Below, in pieces: positions 8,563 to 18,937 of a stretch of 64,000 bases of DNA. The notes under the pieces are model-generated. The model did no database searches and had not been told where the DNA came from. It was given only the letters and a program-made list of their open reading frames with translations. The DNA comes from Anderseniella sp. Lineage in GTDB: Bacteria; Pseudomonadota; Alphaproteobacteria; Rhizobiales; Aestuariivirgaceae. Made by a program: the position numbers and the translations under genes. The stretch is taken from contig DAOUPT010000001.1 in the NCBI GenBank assembly GCA_030626025.1, positions 1-64,000 on the forward strand, read 5' to 3'. Positions within the stretch are counted from its first letter, which is position 1. Every line of letters begins with the position of its first letter.

Positions 8563-9660
8563 ATGGGTTTTAAATGCGGAATTGTTGGTCTGCCGAATGT
8601 TGGCAAATCGACCCTGTTTAATGCACTGACAGAAACAGCGTCAGCACAGGCGGCAAATTATCCTTTTTGTACCATTGAACCAAATATTGGCGACGTGGCC
8701 GTGCCTGATCCACGGCTTTTTCAACTGGTTGAAATCGCCGGCTCAAAAGAAACCATTCCGACCCGGTTATCATTTGTTGATATCGCCGGTCTGGTGCGCG
8801 GGGCTTCAAAAGGTGAAGGGCTGGGCAATCAGTTTTTGGCAACCATCCGCGAAGTGGACGCCATCGTTCATGTGCTGCGCTGCTTTGAAGATACTGACGT
8901 CACCCATGTCGAGGGCAGCGTTGACCCGTTGCGCGACGCCGAGATTATCGAAATCGAATTGATGCTATCTGATCTGGAAAGCCTGGAAAAACGTTTGGTC
9001 GGTCTCGAAAAGAAAGCCAAATCGGGCGAAAAGGAAGCCAAATATCTGGTTGGCCTGATGCGCAAGGCAACAGAACTGCTCGAAGACGGAAAACCGGCCC
9101 GGGTTGCAGAGATTTCAAAAGATGATCGAAAGGCCTGGAACGAACTCAACCTCCTGACCTCAAAACCGATCTTGTATGTTTGCAATGTTGAAGAAGACGC
9201 CGCTGCGACCGGCAATGCTTTTTCAGAACAGATTGCAGCAAAAGCCAAGGCAGAAAATGCCGCAATGATTGTTGTTTCAGCCGCGATTGAGGAAGAAGTT
9301 GCTCAGTTGGACAAAGAAGAACGGGCAGAGTTTCTTGAAACGCTCGGGTTGCATGAAGCTGGTCTCGACCGCCTTATCCGCTCAGGTTATGATCTTTTGG
9401 AACTGATTACCTATTTCACCGTCGGCCCCAAGGAAGCACGCGCCTGGACCATCCGGGCGGGTACCAAAGCACCAAAAGCGGCCGGAACCATTCACACAGA
9501 CTTTGAAAAAGGTTTCATCCGGGCCGAAACCATTGCTTTTGACGAATTTGTCAAAAATGATGGCGAAGCCGGTTCCAAAGAGGCTGGTAAAATGCGCCTT
9601 GAAGGAAAAGAATATATTGTTGAAGATGGCGACGTCATGCACTTTCGTTTCGCCAATTAG
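8563..9660 (+). CDS. ychF: Redox-regulated ATPase YchF (OLA1 family)
   Basis: YchF is an Obg-related P-loop protein that prefers ATP and binds ribosomes. The 365-residue protein shows the P-loop GLPNVGKST at residues 9-17, a switch region YPFCTIEPN, DIAG, a coiled-coil insertion (about residues 140-200) and a C-terminal TGS domain (ARAWTIRAGTKAPKAAGTIH, ending YIVEDGDVMHFRF). It follows pth by 27 bases with an AGGATAAG box before the ATG. Confidence 0.97.
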   Translation: MGFKCGIVGLPNVGKSTLFNALTETASAQAANYPFCTIEPNIGDVAVPDPRLFQLVEIAGSKETIPTRLSFVDIAGLVRGASKGEGLGNQFLATIREVDAIVHVLRCFEDTDVTHVEGSVDPLRDAEIIEIELMLSDLESLEKRLVGLEKKAKSGEKEAKYLVGLMRKATELLEDGKPARVAEISKDDRKAWNELNLLTSKPILYVCNVEEDAAATGNAFSEQIAAKAKAENAAMIVVSAAIEEEVAQLDKEERAEFLETLGLHEAGLDRLIRSGYDLLELITYFTVGPKEARAWTIRAGTKAPKAAGTIHTDFEKGFIRAETIAFDEFVKNDGEAGSKEAGKMRLEGKEYIVEDGDVMHFRFAN

Positions 9661-9672
9661 GGTCGTTTTGAA

Positions 9673-10689
9673 ATGGCTTTCATCCAGCGTTTTATTGAGA
9701 AAATGCCCAAGGCGGAACTTCATCTGCACATAGAGGGTACTCTTGAGCCCGAGATGATGCTGGCGCTGGCTCGCCGCAATAATGTCAAACTGCCCTATCA
9801 AACCATTGAAGATGTAAAGGCAGCTTACCGGTTTTCCTGTTTGCAGGATTTTCTTGATGTTTATTATCTCGGCATGTCCGTCCTTTTGACCAGGCAGGAT
9901 TTTTATGATCTGACCCTTGCCTATCTCGAAAAAATGGCCCGTCAGAACGTTATTCATGTGGAGATATTTTTTGATCCGCAGGGCCATACCTCTCGTGGTG
10001 TTTCTTTCGATACCGTGCTGTCGGGCATTACTGATGCCCTTGACCAAGCCAAATGTGACTTGAAAATTTCCTCAAGACTGATTATGTGCTTTTTACGTCA
10101 TCTGCCCGAAGACGAAGCCTTTGAAACCCTTAGTTCTGCCTGCAAATGTAAAGACCACATTTATGGTGTCGGACTGGATTCATCGGAAAACGGCCATCCG
10201 CCCTCAAAGTTCCAGCGGGTTTTTGATCAGGCGCGCAAGGAAGGTTTTATTACCGTTGCCCATGCTGGAGAGGAAGGGCCGCCTGAATATATCAGGCAGG
10301 CGCTCGACCTGTTACATGTGCAGCGCATAGATCACGGCAATCGTATTCTCGAAGATGCCGATCTGGTTCATCGCGTTGCCAAAACCGGTATGGCCATGAC
10401 CATCTGCCCGTTATCCAATCTGCGCCTCAATGTGGTTGATGACATGAAGAAACACCCATTGCGGCAAATGCTGAATGCGGGCTTGTGCCCGACCATTAAC
10501 TCGGACGACCCGTCCTATTTCGGCGGTTATATGACAGAAAATTATCTTGCAGTGCAAACTGCGCTTGATCTTGATCTGGATGAGATCAAACAATTGGGCC
10601 GCAATTCATTTACCGGTTCGTTTTTAAGCACCCGTGACAAACAGTCAGCCCTGCAACGGTTTGACGATTTTTGTCAAAAATTTAGTTAG
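9673..10689 (+). CDS. Adenine deaminase (adenosine-deaminase family)
   Basis: The 338-residue protein belongs to the zinc-dependent adenosine-deaminase superfamily: metal ligands in AELHLHIEG, HAGEEGPPEYI, RIDHGNRI and NSDDPSYFGGY. The combination of LEGTLEPEMM-like start, GLDSSENGHPPSKF and PLSNLRLNVV matches the subgroup shown to deaminate adenine (yeast Aah1 and Pseudomonas relatives) rather than adenosine. The product would be hypoxanthine and ammonia. The next gene is apt, which competes for adenine, so the pair forms a salvage unit. Automated annotation may call it adenosine deaminase. Confidence 0.85.
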   Translation: MAFIQRFIEKMPKAELHLHIEGTLEPEMMLALARRNNVKLPYQTIEDVKAAYRFSCLQDFLDVYYLGMSVLLTRQDFYDLTLAYLEKMARQNVIHVEIFFDPQGHTSRGVSFDTVLSGITDALDQAKCDLKISSRLIMCFLRHLPEDEAFETLSSACKCKDHIYGVGLDSSENGHPPSKFQRVFDQARKEGFITVAHAGEEGPPEYIRQALDLLHVQRIDHGNRILEDADLVHRVAKTGMAMTICPLSNLRLNVVDDMKKHPLRQMLNAGLCPTINSDDPSYFGGYMTENYLAVQTALDLDLDEIKQLGRNSFTGSFLSTRDKQSALQRFDDFCQKFS

Positions 10690-10698
10690 GATTTACCC

Positions 10699-11244
10699 AT
10701 GGACCTTCGCTACGGATTTGATATCAAGCGCTATATTCGCACCATTCCCGACTACCCGAAAAAAGGTGTCCAGTTTCGCGACATCACCACACTTATGTCG
10801 GACCCGCATGGATTTAGAGCCAGCATCGATGAGTTGATGTGGCCTTTTCTGGCCATGGAAATTGATTATGTTGTTGGTATTGAGGCGCGCGGGTTTATTC
10901 TCGGTGGTGCCGTGGCCCACGAATTGGGCCGTGGATTTATCCCGATTCGCAAAAAGGGCAAATTACCCTTTAAAACCATTGGTAAGGATTACAGCCTTGA
11001 ATACGGTGTTGATCGCGTCGAAATGCATTCAGATGCCATCAAAAAAGGTGACAAAATACTGCTGATTGATGACCTCATCGCCACCGGCGGCACCGCTGTT
11101 GCGGCAACCGAACTACTACACGACTCCGGGGCCGAGATCGTCGCAGCAGCCTTCATCGTTGACCTTCCAGACCTTGGTGGCTCGAAAAAACTGCGCGACA
11201 AGAACATCAAGGTACATACGCTGGTGCAGTTTGAAGGCGATTAA
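10699..11244 (+). CDS. apt: Adenine phosphoribosyltransferase
   Basis: Apt converts adenine and PRPP to AMP. The 181-residue protein contains the PRPP loop [18 protein letters not shown] and the hood region [13 protein letters not shown]. It follows the adenine deaminase by 9 bases. Its end overlaps the end of bolA on the opposite strand by 4 bases. Confidence 0.97.
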   Translation: MDLRYGFDIKRYIRTIPDYPKKGVQFRDITTLMSDPHGFRASIDELMWPFLAMEIDYVVGIEARGFILGGAVAHELGRGFIPIRKKGKLPFKTIGKDYSLEYGVDRVEMHSDAIKKGDKILLIDDLIATGGTAVAATELLHDSGAEIVAAAFIVDLPDLGGSKKLRDKNIKVHTLVQFEGD

Positions 11245-11510
11245 GGCGCTTTTGCCTGAATACTCAGGGCATGGACCCGTTCTTTGAGTTCCTCAGCCAG
11301 CGTTTCATTTATCATGCGATGGCATTGAACCAGTGATTGGCCGGTAAAGGCATCGGCGGTGATTTTCACCTTGAAATGGGACTCACCGTCCGGTCGCGCA
11401 CCGGAATGACCAGCATGATGATGAGATTCATCGATTACGCTTAATTCTACCGGCGAAAACCGCTCTGTGAGTTTTCGTTCCATTTCTAATCCGACCGGAC
11501 CTAATGACAT
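11241..11510 (-). CDS. bolA: BolA/IbaG-family protein
   Basis: The 89-residue product has the BolA fold pattern: an N-terminal helix, then [27 protein letters not shown] with the conserved His residues and the class II-like helix-turn segment [17 protein letters not shown]. BolA proteins pair with monothiol glutaredoxins in iron-sulfur trafficking. It is convergent with apt and divergent from the J-domain gene. Confidence 0.9.
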   Translation of the reverse strand: MSLGPVGLEMERKLTERFSPVELSVIDESHHHAGHSGARPDGESHFKVKITADAFTGQSLVQCHRMINETLAEELKERVHALSIQAKAP

Positions 11511-11631
11511 AAAGACACCTTTTTAAAAAAGTAATACGAATATCACCCTATGTGGCAATCATGACTGGTTTTGTCCAGTGATCTGTGGCAGATTGTCGTG
11601 CTCTCAAATTTCAAGGAATCACTTCAACATT

Positions 11632-12240
11632 ATGAATTTGAACTCCAAATACTTCGATGCGATCAGGGTTAAACCTGATCAGGACCGCCTGTTACAGGAT
11701 AAGGTACCGGTTTGCGAATGGCCAGACTGCCAGTCCCCAGGCAAGCACCCGGCGCCAAAAGGGCGCGATACGGAAAAGGAATATCATTATTTCTGCCTGC
11801 GCCATGTCCGTGAATACAATAAGGACTACAATTATTTCAAAGGCATGAAGGACAAAGAGGTCAAAGACTATGTCGCTTCATCACGTACCGGACATCGCCC
11901 GACCTGGAAGCTGGGTGATAATGCCAAAGGTACGGCCGGGAAAAAAGCCGGAAAAGCTGGTGGACCGAAAGTTGATGATCCATTTGATGTGATGGGCGAT
12001 GGCGAAATTCATGGTCGCCCGCGCCGCACGGTCAGGAATCAGGAACTCAAGGCCCTGCACGAACTGGGACTTGATGAAACTGCCACACAGGAATCTGCGA
12101 CAAAACAATACAAGGTTTTGATCAAACGCCTGCACCCTGATGCCAACAAGGGCAGCCGGGCCAATGAAGATAAACTGACAAAAGTCATCAAAGCCTATGA
12201 ATACCTTAAAACGTCTGGATTTATGCGTAAAAACAGGTAA
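11632..12240 (+). CDS. J-domain (DnaJ-like) protein
   Basis: The 202-residue protein has an N-terminal half with paired cysteines ([17 protein letters not shown], then [19 protein letters not shown]) and a C-terminal J domain from about residue 140 with the HPD motif in [11 protein letters not shown] proteins stimulate Hsp70 ATPase. This type is a regular neighbour of cobS-cobT in alphaproteobacteria; its client is unknown. The ATG at 11632 is preferred to one at 11578 because an AAGGAA box lies before it and conserved sequence starts there. Confidence 0.88.
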   Translation: MNLNSKYFDAIRVKPDQDRLLQDKVPVCEWPDCQSPGKHPAPKGRDTEKEYHYFCLRHVREYNKDYNYFKGMKDKEVKDYVASSRTGHRPTWKLGDNAKGTAGKKAGKAGGPKVDDPFDVMGDGEIHGRPRRTVRNQELKALHELGLDETATQESATKQYKVLIKRLHPDANKGSRANEDKLTKVIKAYEYLKTSGFMRKNR

Positions 12241-12277
12241 AAGTCGGCGCAAAGCTGCACGAAAAGAGAACAAAGTG

Positions 12278-13267
12278 ATGGATGCGATGGTAGACGATAA
12301 AACAGCAGGCATGCCCGATATAACGGTGTCTGTAGCAAAGCTTTTCAATATTGAAAGCGATCTGGAAGTTCCTGCTTACAGTGAACCAAGCGAGCACGTG
12401 CCCGAACTTGATGAGGATTACCTTTTCGACCGCCAGACGACGCTGGCCATTCTTGCCGGGTTTGCCCATAACCGGCGGGTGATGATTTCAGGCTATCACG
12501 GCACTGGCAAATCCACTCATATTGAACAGGTTGCCGCCCGTCTGAACTGGCCTTGTGTACGGATCAATCTGGACAGCCATATTTCACGTATCGACCTGAT
12601 CGGCAAAGATGCCATTGTGTTGGAAGACGGCAAGCAGATTACCAAATTCAAAGAGGGCATTTTGCCGTGGGCGTTGCAAAACAACGTGGCACTGGTGTTT
12701 GACGAATATGATGCCGGTCGCCCGGATGTGATGTTTGTTATCCAGCGTATTCTTGAGGTTTCAGGCAAGCTGACCCTGCTTGACCAGAACAAGGTTATCA
12801 CCCCACATCCAGCCTTTAGACTGTTTGCCACTGCCAACACGATTGGTCTTGGTGATACATCGGGCCTTTATCATGGCACCCAGCAGATCAATCAGGGCCA
12901 AATGGACCGCTGGTCTATTGTCACCACCCTGAATTACCTGCCCCATGACAACGAAACCGAAATTGTTTTGTCGAAGTGTAAATCCTGGAAAACCAAAGAA
13001 GGACGCCAAACCATTTCCAATATGGTTCGGGTTGCAGATTTGACCCGAAACGCCTTTATGAATGGCGAGTTGTCAACGGTTATGAGCCCCAGAACAGTTA
13101 TCACCTGGGCCCAAAATGCCGAGATTTTTAATGATGTCGCTATGGCTTTCCGTCTGTCATTCCTGAATAAATGTGACGAGATGGAACGCGGTCTGGTGGC
13201 GGAATTTTATCAGCGTTGTTTCGGTGAAGATTTGCCTGAAACAACGGCGCAAGTCGAAATAGCCTGA
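12278..13267 (+). CDS. cobS: Aerobic cobaltochelatase subunit CobS
   Basis: CobS is the AAA+ ATPase of the CobNST complex that inserts cobalt into hydrogenobyrinate a,c-diamide. The 329 residues match the family length. The [19 protein letters not shown] segment is near residues 48-65, Walker A is GYHGTGKST at 72-80 and Walker B is [11 protein letters not shown] start at 12197 would add 27 residues lying inside the J-domain gene; the ATG at 12278 follows a GAGAA box and gives the normal N-terminus. cobT follows after 6 bases. Confidence 0.95.
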   Translation: MDAMVDDKTAGMPDITVSVAKLFNIESDLEVPAYSEPSEHVPELDEDYLFDRQTTLAILAGFAHNRRVMISGYHGTGKSTHIEQVAARLNWPCVRINLDSHISRIDLIGKDAIVLEDGKQITKFKEGILPWALQNNVALVFDEYDAGRPDVMFVIQRILEVSGKLTLLDQNKVITPHPAFRLFATANTIGLGDTSGLYHGTQQINQGQMDRWSIVTTLNYLPHDNETEIVLSKCKSWKTKEGRQTISNMVRVADLTRNAFMNGELSTVMSPRTVITWAQNAEIFNDVAMAFRLSFLNKCDEMERGLVAEFYQRCFGEDLPETTAQVEIA

Positions 13268-13273
13268 TCTGTC

Positions 13274-15142
13274 ATGTCCCTCGGTAAAGGCAAAGATGAC
13301 CATATAGAAGCATTTCGTCAGGCGCTGGCCTTTACCATGCGGACCATTGGCAACGAACCAGAACTGGAAGTTTCTTTTACCTCTGACAAGCCCGGCATGA
13401 GCGGCGCAAAAGCCCGTTTGCCGCTGGTGGCGCAGGATTTGCCTGCCCATGATGTGAGCATTGCCCGCGGCATTTCAGATGGCTTTGCCATGCGGTTGGC
13501 CAATCATGACGAAGCCCTGCATACCCGGCTGATGCCTAAAGGCCAGATGGCGAAATCCATTTTTGAGATTGTCGAACAAACCCGGGTGGAAGCCATCGGC
13601 GCCAACGCCATGCCCGGCATGGCAAAAAATCTCAACACTGTGCTTGAGGAACGGTTTTCTGAAAAAGCCATTTCCGGCGAGCCGACCCGCAAGGAATCAG
13701 CTCTCGAGGATGCCTTGGCGCTTTTGGTCCGCGAACGCCTGACCGGCACACCACCACCTGATGCGGCCAAACCATTTGTTGATGTATGGCGTGATTGGGT
13801 TGAAGAAAAAGCCTCAGGCGAACTGGAAGCCCTGTCACATTCGTTGATGGATCAGAACAAGTTTGCCCGCCTCTCAAGAAACATGATTGCCGCTCTTGAT
13901 ATGGCCGATGAGCTGGGTGACGAGCCAGACCCTGATGAGCAGGATGACGGCGATGATGCCGATGCTCAGACCGGTGACCCGGATGCCAGCGACGACAATG
14001 ATGAGGATTCACAGGCTGCAGCAACTGAAGATGCTGACCAGGGTGAGGCAGATGCCGACTCTGGTCTTGAAGAAAATATGGATATCGGTTCTTCGGATAT
14101 GTCCGATGACATGGACCCGGGCGATACACCCGATGGCGCTGAACCCTGGCGACCTGAACTGCCGTTTTCCAGCCTTTCCAATGATGATTTCTACAAAGTT
14201 TATTCGCACGTTGATGATGAGACAATCGCCGCTGAGGATTTGTGTGACCCTGAAGAGCTGACCCGTTTGCGACAGTATCTCGACAAACAGATAAACCAGC
14301 TTCAGGGAACGGTTGCCCGCCTTGCCAACCGCTTGCAACGCCGTTTGATGGCTCAGCAGAACCGATCATGGGATTTTGATCTCGAAGAAGGTGTGCTCGA
14401 TGCTTCACGTTTGACCAGAGTGGTCACTGACCCCATGCAACCGCTTTCCTTCAAGCTGGAACAGGATATTGAGTTTCGTGACACAATCGTGACGTTGTTG
14501 ATCGACAATTCAGGCTCCATGCGCGGCAGACCGATCTCGGTTGCAGCAACCTGCGCTGACATACTTGCCCGCACTCTGGAACGTTGCAACGTTAAAACTG
14601 AAATTCTCGGCTTTACCACCAAGGCATGGAAGGGCGGAAGCGCTCGCGAAAAATGGCTGGCCAACGACAAACCGCCGATGCCGGGGCGGCTTAACGATCT
14701 GCGCCACATTATTTACAAGGCCGCTGATACGCCATGGCGGCGGGCCCGCAAAAACCTTGGCTTGATGATGCGCGAAGGCCTGCTGAAAGAAAACATTGAT
14801 GGCGAAGCGCTGATCTGGGCCCATAACCGGCTGCTCGGCCGACCAGAGCAACGGCGCATTCTGATGGTCATCTCTGATGGTGCGCCGGTAGATGATTCCA
14901 CCCTGTCTGTAAACACCGGGAACTACCTCGAACGGCATCTGCGTCAGGTTATTCAGGACATTGAAATACGCTCGCCGGTTGAATTGATTGCCATCGGCAT
15001 CGGCCACGATGTGACCCGTTATTATCGCCGCGCCGTGACCATCATTGATGCTGAGGAACTCGGCGGTGCAATGACCGAAAAACTGGCAGAACTTTTTGAC
15101 AACCAGAGCAATATTCCGATTCGCAGACGCCGCGCCATATAG
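13274..15142 (+). CDS. cobT: Aerobic cobaltochelatase subunit CobT
   Basis: CobT is the partner of CobS in the cobaltochelatase. The 622-residue protein has an N-terminal alpha-helical part, a very acidic middle (about residues 215-290, mainly Asp, Glu, Ala) and a C-terminal von Willebrand A domain with a MIDAS motif in [11 protein letters not shown] and ISDGAPVDD. The CobN subunit is not in this window. The acidic section produces a long antisense frame that is not a gene. Confidence 0.96.
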   Translation: MSLGKGKDDHIEAFRQALAFTMRTIGNEPELEVSFTSDKPGMSGAKARLPLVAQDLPAHDVSIARGISDGFAMRLANHDEALHTRLMPKGQMAKSIFEIVEQTRVEAIGANAMPGMAKNLNTVLEERFSEKAISGEPTRKESALEDALALLVRERLTGTPPPDAAKPFVDVWRDWVEEKASGELEALSHSLMDQNKFARLSRNMIAALDMADELGDEPDPDEQDDGDDADAQTGDPDASDDNDEDSQAAATEDADQGEADADSGLEENMDIGSSDMSDDMDPGDTPDGAEPWRPELPFSSLSNDDFYKVYSHVDDETIAAEDLCDPEELTRLRQYLDKQINQLQGTVARLANRLQRRLMAQQNRSWDFDLEEGVLDASRLTRVVTDPMQPLSFKLEQDIEFRDTIVTLLIDNSGSMRGRPISVAATCADILARTLERCNVKTEILGFTTKAWKGGSAREKWLANDKPPMPGRLNDLRHIIYKAADTPWRRARKNLGLMMREGLLKENIDGEALIWAHNRLLGRPEQRRILMVISDGAPVDDSTLSVNTGNYLERHLRQVIQDIEIRSPVELIAIGIGHDVTRYYRRAVTIIDAEELGGAMTEKLAELFDNQSNIPIRRRRAI

Positions 15143-16162
15143 ATGAAAATCACCACGCTTTTTGCATGTTTTATTCTGACAATTGGGTTGGTATTTATAC
15201 CGGTACCAGTTTCTTCCGAGTCAAACACCGGCCCGGTGAAGGTGAAAGTCACGCCTGTTACGCTGGCAACTTTCCAGCCCAACCGGGTGAAATTTGGCAA
15301 ACTGCTATGGAAGGGCGGCATCAAGCTTTCGAGCACAGACCCGCGGTTTGGTGGTTTTTCCGGCCTGGCGCTTTCGCGTGATGGCAAGCGGTTTGTCGCT
15401 GTAAGTGACAGGGCATGGTGGCTGAGCGGTCGTTTTGTTTCTGACAAGGGTATCCTTACAAATACCCAAAATACCCGGATGGCACCGCTGCGGCTTGATA
15501 CCAAAAGAAAGAGTTCTCACTGGCGCGATTCAGAGAGTATTGCGCCCTGGAGTGCCAAAGGTATTGACGGGTCGCTGTTTGTCGGTTTTGAACGCCGTGA
15601 ACGTATTTTGTCATACCGGTTTGGTCGCAATGGCATGACAGCAAAACCGGTTCGGGTTAAGCATCCCAAAGCCATATCATCGGGCCCCTTCAATAAGGAA
15701 CTGGAAGCAATTGGCCGGTTTTACAGCGGCCCGAAGAAAAAATGGCTGATTGCTGTTTCAGAGCAGAACCTTGATCAAAACGGCAATATTCGCGGCTGGT
15801 TGTGGCGCGGCAGACGAACCGTGCCATGGTCGCTTGAGCGCTTTGAGGATTATGAAATTACCGATCTTGCGGTGCTGCCGGACGGAAAATCTTTTCTGAC
15901 CCTGGAACGCAGTTTCAATCTGCCCAATTTGCCCGGTTTTGCCATCAGGCAGTTCAAGCTTGGCGATTTAAAGCATGGTGCGACAGCCAAAGGAAAATTA
16001 CTGTTTGCCGGTCGACAACCGTTTTTTGCCATTGATAATATGGAAGGGCTGGCAGTGCACAAGGCAGCAAACGGCAAGCTGCAACTGACCGTCATTTCCG
16101 ACGACAATTACCGCCGCTCTTTGCAAAGCACGTTAATTTTCCGATTTGAATTGCAGCAGTAG
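15143..16162 (+). CDS. Secreted esterase-like/phytase-like beta-propeller protein
   Basis: The ATG directly follows the cobT stop, so it is probably co-transcribed. The 339-residue protein has a signal peptide (MKITTLFACFILTIGLVFIPVPVSSE) and matches the esterase-like-activity-of-phytase family: FGGFSGLALSRDGKRFVAVSDRAWW early, SLFVGFERRERILSYRF, ELEAIGRFYSG and ending in FAIDNMEGLAVHKAANGKLQLTVISDDN. Substrate is unknown. The same family member often sits near cobT in alphaproteobacteria. Confidence 0.82.
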   Translation: MKITTLFACFILTIGLVFIPVPVSSESNTGPVKVKVTPVTLATFQPNRVKFGKLLWKGGIKLSSTDPRFGGFSGLALSRDGKRFVAVSDRAWWLSGRFVSDKGILTNTQNTRMAPLRLDTKRKSSHWRDSESIAPWSAKGIDGSLFVGFERRERILSYRFGRNGMTAKPVRVKHPKAISSGPFNKELEAIGRFYSGPKKKWLIAVSEQNLDQNGNIRGWLWRGRRTVPWSLERFEDYEITDLAVLPDGKSFLTLERSFNLPNLPGFAIRQFKLGDLKHGATAKGKLLFAGRQPFFAIDNMEGLAVHKAANGKLQLTVISDDNYRRSLQSTLIFRFELQQ

Positions 16163-16230
16163 AGCGACCCACATGTTAGACATCGGTCAAGGCCACGACT
16201 GCGGCCCGGCGCCTATGCGCCGCCCTAAAA

Positions 16231-16515
16231 TTACGCTGCGGCTCTTTTTGCAATCGCGCGCTTGATTTTGCGAACCCGGCTGGAAAGATCAGCCTCTTTT
16301 GATTTGGCCAAAAATGCATCGAGACCACCACGGTGCTCAACAGATTTCAGCGCCCGGGTACAAACCCGCAACGCATAGGACTGACCCATTGCTTCGCTCA
16401 TCAGATGAACATTACAAAGGTTGGGCAAAAAACGACGACGGTTCCTATTGTTGGCGTGGGAAACGTTGTTACCAACTTGAACACCTTTACCGGTCAACTC
16501 GCAACGGCGGGCCAT
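16231..16515 (-). CDS. rpmB: 50S ribosomal protein L28
   Basis: The 94-residue protein begins [20 protein letters not shown] and has the RRRFLPNLC segment of L28. It is encoded alone, with its own promoter at 16601-16629. A hairpin CGGCGC-CTAT-GCGCCG lies at 16207-16222 beyond the stop, without a clear T tract. Confidence 0.97.
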   Translation of the reverse strand: MARRCELTGKGVQVGNNVSHANNRNRRRFLPNLCNVHLMSEAMGQSYALRVCTRALKSVEHRGGLDAFLAKSKEADLSSRVRKIKRAIAKRAAA

Positions 16516-16600
16516 GGAAGCACTCCAAAATATCTAATTATTTCAATTCTGCGCGCTTCATATTAAAACGCCACTACGGGACAAGCCCAATTCAGGCGTT

Positions 16601-16629
16601 CGTATAGGCGCTGGAAGGCAAAACGTCAA
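16601..16629 (-). promoter_or_regulatory. Promoter of rpmB
   Basis: On the minus strand TTGACG (16629-16624) and TATACG (16606-16601) have an optimal 17-base spacer. It lies 86 bases before the rpmB ATG. Confidence 0.65.
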
Positions 16630-16784
16630 GTAAATACCACACTTTTCAGGTCCCTCAATTGTCACGCAGACGGGAACATCACAGCTTGGTCAAAATTCAG
16701 CCCAATTGCCCGACTAGACAGATATCTGACAAATCGGGCTGGTTGCGTCAATTCTATACAAGAATCACGTATTTGGGACAAAAA

Positions 16785-17642
16785 ATGAAAAATAATAATA
16801 ATGATCCGGCAAGAAAGCTGGTTCTGGCAACATGTGCGGCAACCCTGTTCACTGCGACAACAATGCTTACACCCGCCGCAATCGCTGCAAACAAGGAACA
16901 GGCAAACCTGTCCTATAGCGTCTATATCGGTGCCAGCAAGATGTTTAAAATCGGCTTTGTGACCACGCTAACGGCAAAATCATACCAGTCATACATGAAG
17001 CTCAAACCAAAAGGTTTGGCAAAAATGTTCGCCAACATCACCATGGAAATGAGCGCCGAAGGCAGTTTGCAGAAAAACAGCCTCAAACCGGCAAAATTCT
17101 CTTTCTACCGGAAAAAGAAAAAGCGTAAACGGACATCCAGTATCTCATGGGTTGTAAATGAGGCTGCAGCTAGCATGCCCTCGACAAACCGTACCTATAA
17201 GGTCAGTCCGGCAAAACAGGCTATCTTGACAAAAGCGATAAATCCCGGCGTTCCGGACCCGTTGTCGGCGTTCCTGCGTATGGGCATTACCGATGCCAAG
17301 GCGCCGTGCAGCAAGTCACAAAGGATTTATGATGGTAGCAAGGTCTACGACCTGAAATTCAAACTGTTGGGAAAGAGCATCTTTGGTGCAAAATCCAGCG
17401 GAGCCTATAAAGGCCCGGCCTTTAAATGCCAGTTGAACCACGTACCGGTTGCAGGTTATTCAGATAAAGATCTGGCTAAATTCAGAAAGAACCCGGTGGT
17501 TTTTACAATCTGGTTCGCAGCGGTGAAATCAGCTATCCTGAAAAAGGAAATTTTGCTGCCTGTCGCAGCCACCGGCAAAGTAAAAGGCCGCGCCTTCTCG
17601 GCTATCGCAAATAGAGCAATTTTTGCCGGCAAGCCGCTGTAA
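16785..17642 (+). CDS. DUF3108-like periplasmic protein of unknown function
   Basis: The 285-residue product has a signal peptide (residues 1 to about 33, with hydrophobic LVLATCAATLFTATTMLTPAA and cleavage near AIAA). The mature part begins NLSYSVYIGASKMFKIGFVT and contains KFSFYRKKKKRKRTS and a late VPVAGYSDKDLAKF segment, resembling DUF3108 proteins, thought to form beta-rich periplasmic folds. The function is unknown. The start at 16785 is chosen because it begins the signal peptide; an upstream start at 16659 would add 42 residues of unlikely sequence. Confidence 0.72.
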   Translation: MKNNNNDPARKLVLATCAATLFTATTMLTPAAIAANKEQANLSYSVYIGASKMFKIGFVTTLTAKSYQSYMKLKPKGLAKMFANITMEMSAEGSLQKNSLKPAKFSFYRKKKKRKRTSSISWVVNEAAASMPSTNRTYKVSPAKQAILTKAINPGVPDPLSAFLRMGITDAKAPCSKSQRIYDGSKVYDLKFKLLGKSIFGAKSSGAYKGPAFKCQLNHVPVAGYSDKDLAKFRKNPVVFTIWFAAVKSAILKKEILLPVAATGKVKGRAFSAIANRAIFAGKPL

Positions 17643-17686
17643 AAACTAAACAAAGTAAAAGTTAGTCAAAGTAAAAATTAATAAAA

Positions 17687-17712
17687 AAAGCCCGGCAAAA
17701 CAGCCGGGCTTT
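17687..17712. terminator. Bidirectional terminator between the DUF3108 gene and gap
   Basis: AAAGCCCGGC (17687-17696) and GCCGGGCTTT (17703-17712) form a perfect 10-base stem with an AAAACA loop. An A tract on one side and a T-rich sequence on the other allow termination in both directions for the two convergent genes. Confidence 0.85.
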
Positions 17713-17733
17713 CGATTATCTGTAAAGTATTGC

Positions 17734-18741
17734 TTAAAGCAGTTTGCCCATTGCAACAGCTGTATCTGACATGCGGTTTGAGAAACCCCATTCGTTGTCA
17801 TACCAGCTCATAACCCGGCACAATGAACCAGCCATAACCTTAGTTTGGTCAAGGTGGAAAGTTGATGAGTGAGGGTCGTGGTTGAAGTCAATGGAGACAT
17901 TTGGCTGGTCCGTAGTGTTAAGAACACCTTTCATCGGGCCAGTTGCCGCTGCAATCATCGCATTGTTGATTTCTTCAATAGTCGTGTCGCGTGCCGGTAT
18001 GAATTTCAGGTCGACAACAGAGACATTTGGTGTTGGTACGCGAATGGAAACACCATCAAGCTTGCCATCCAGTTCTGGCAGAACAAGGCCAACAGCCTTT
18101 GCCGCACCGGTAGAAGTCGGGATCATTGACTGGGCAGCAGAGCGACCACGATAAAGGTCTTTATGCATTGTATCCAGGGTTGGCTGATCACCGGTGTATG
18201 AGTGAATGGTGGTCATGAAGCCCTCTTTAAGGCCAACTGTATCGTTCAATACTTTGGCAATCGGAGCAAGGCAATTGGTTGTACAAGACGCATTGGAAAC
18301 CACAATATGGTCTGCTGTTAACTCATCGCTGTTCACCTTAAAAACCACAGTCTTGTCGGCATTTGCGCCCGGAGCTGAAATCAGCACCCGTTTGGCACCG
18401 GCATCAAGATGAGCCGTTGCTTTGTCTCTGGCGGTGAAAATACCGGTACATTCCATGGCGATATCAACACCAAGCTCGCCCCATGGCAAGTCAGCCGGGT
18501 TACGCTCAGCAGTTACCTTGATCGGACCGGTACCAACGTCAATGGTATCACCGTTAACAATAACTTCGCCGGGATAGCGACCATGCACACTGTCAAAGCG
18601 CAACAGGTGGGCATTGGTTTCAACCGGACCAAGGTCATTGATCGCCACTACTTCAATATCTTTGCGGCCACTTTCGGCAATCGCCCGCAAAACATTACGT
18701 CCAATACGGCCAAAGCCATTAATTGCAACACGTACAGTCAT
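17734..18741 (-). CDS. gap: Glyceraldehyde-3-phosphate dehydrogenase (type I)
   Basis: The 335-residue enzyme has the NAD-binding start [16 protein letters not shown] and the active-site cysteine C153 in [12 protein letters not shown]. It oxidises glyceraldehyde 3-phosphate in glycolysis or works in reverse in gluconeogenesis. The ATG at 18741 has a GGAGG box 3-9 bases before it; an in-frame TTG at 18753 would overlap that box and is rejected. It is a single-gene unit here. Confidence 0.97.
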   Translation of the reverse strand: MTVRVAINGFGRIGRNVLRAIAESGRKDIEVVAINDLGPVETNAHLLRFDSVHGRYPGEVIVNGDTIDVGTGPIKVTAERNPADLPWGELGVDIAMECTGIFTARDKATAHLDAGAKRVLISAPGANADKTVVFKVNSDELTADHIVVSNASCTTNCLAPIAKVLNDTVGLKEGFMTTIHSYTGDQPTLDTMHKDLYRGRSAAQSMIPTSTGAAKAVGLVLPELDGKLDGVSIRVPTPNVSVVDLKFIPARDTTIEEINNAMIAAATGPMKGVLNTTDQPNVSIDFNHDPHSSTFHLDQTKVMAGSLCRVMSWYDNEWGFSNRMSDTAVAMGKLL

Positions 18742-18815
18742 TTGAACCTCCAAATTCAGTTTCTGCCATGCCCGTCAGGTTTAGATGCCTGAAAGGCCAA
18801 AAAATTTACTCAGGT

Positions 18816-18844
18816 GTTATAAGGCCAGTTGTTAATGCTTGTAA
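18816..18844 (-). promoter_or_regulatory. Putative promoter of gap
   Basis: On the minus strand TTACAA (18844-18839) and TATAAC (18821-18816) are separated by 17 bases and lie 75 bases before the gap start. Confidence 0.45.
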
Positions 18845-18879
18845 GACTTTAAAGTAGAGGTATTTTGAAGCAGGCAAGG

Positions 18880-18908
18880 TTGACGTTCACGCAGCTATTG
18901 CCTATTTC
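18880..18908 (+). promoter_or_regulatory. Putative promoter of def-fmt-truA
   Basis: TTGACG (18880-18885) and TATTTC (18903-18908) have a 17-base spacer and lie 30 bases before the def ATG. Confidence 0.5.
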
Positions 18909-18937
18909 CAATACAAAGATGATCAAAAGGAAGCAAA

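Noticed and set aside
9382-10047. Minus-strand frame of 221 residues
   Set aside because: Lies across the end of ychF and the start of the deaminase, both well supported on the plus strand.
13632-14408. Minus-strand frame of 258 residues
   Set aside because: Antisense to the acidic section of cobT; its His/Arg/Pro-rich product is an artefact of that composition.
16207-16222. Hairpin after rpmB as a rho-independent terminator
   Set aside because: The stem is good but neither side has a T tract.
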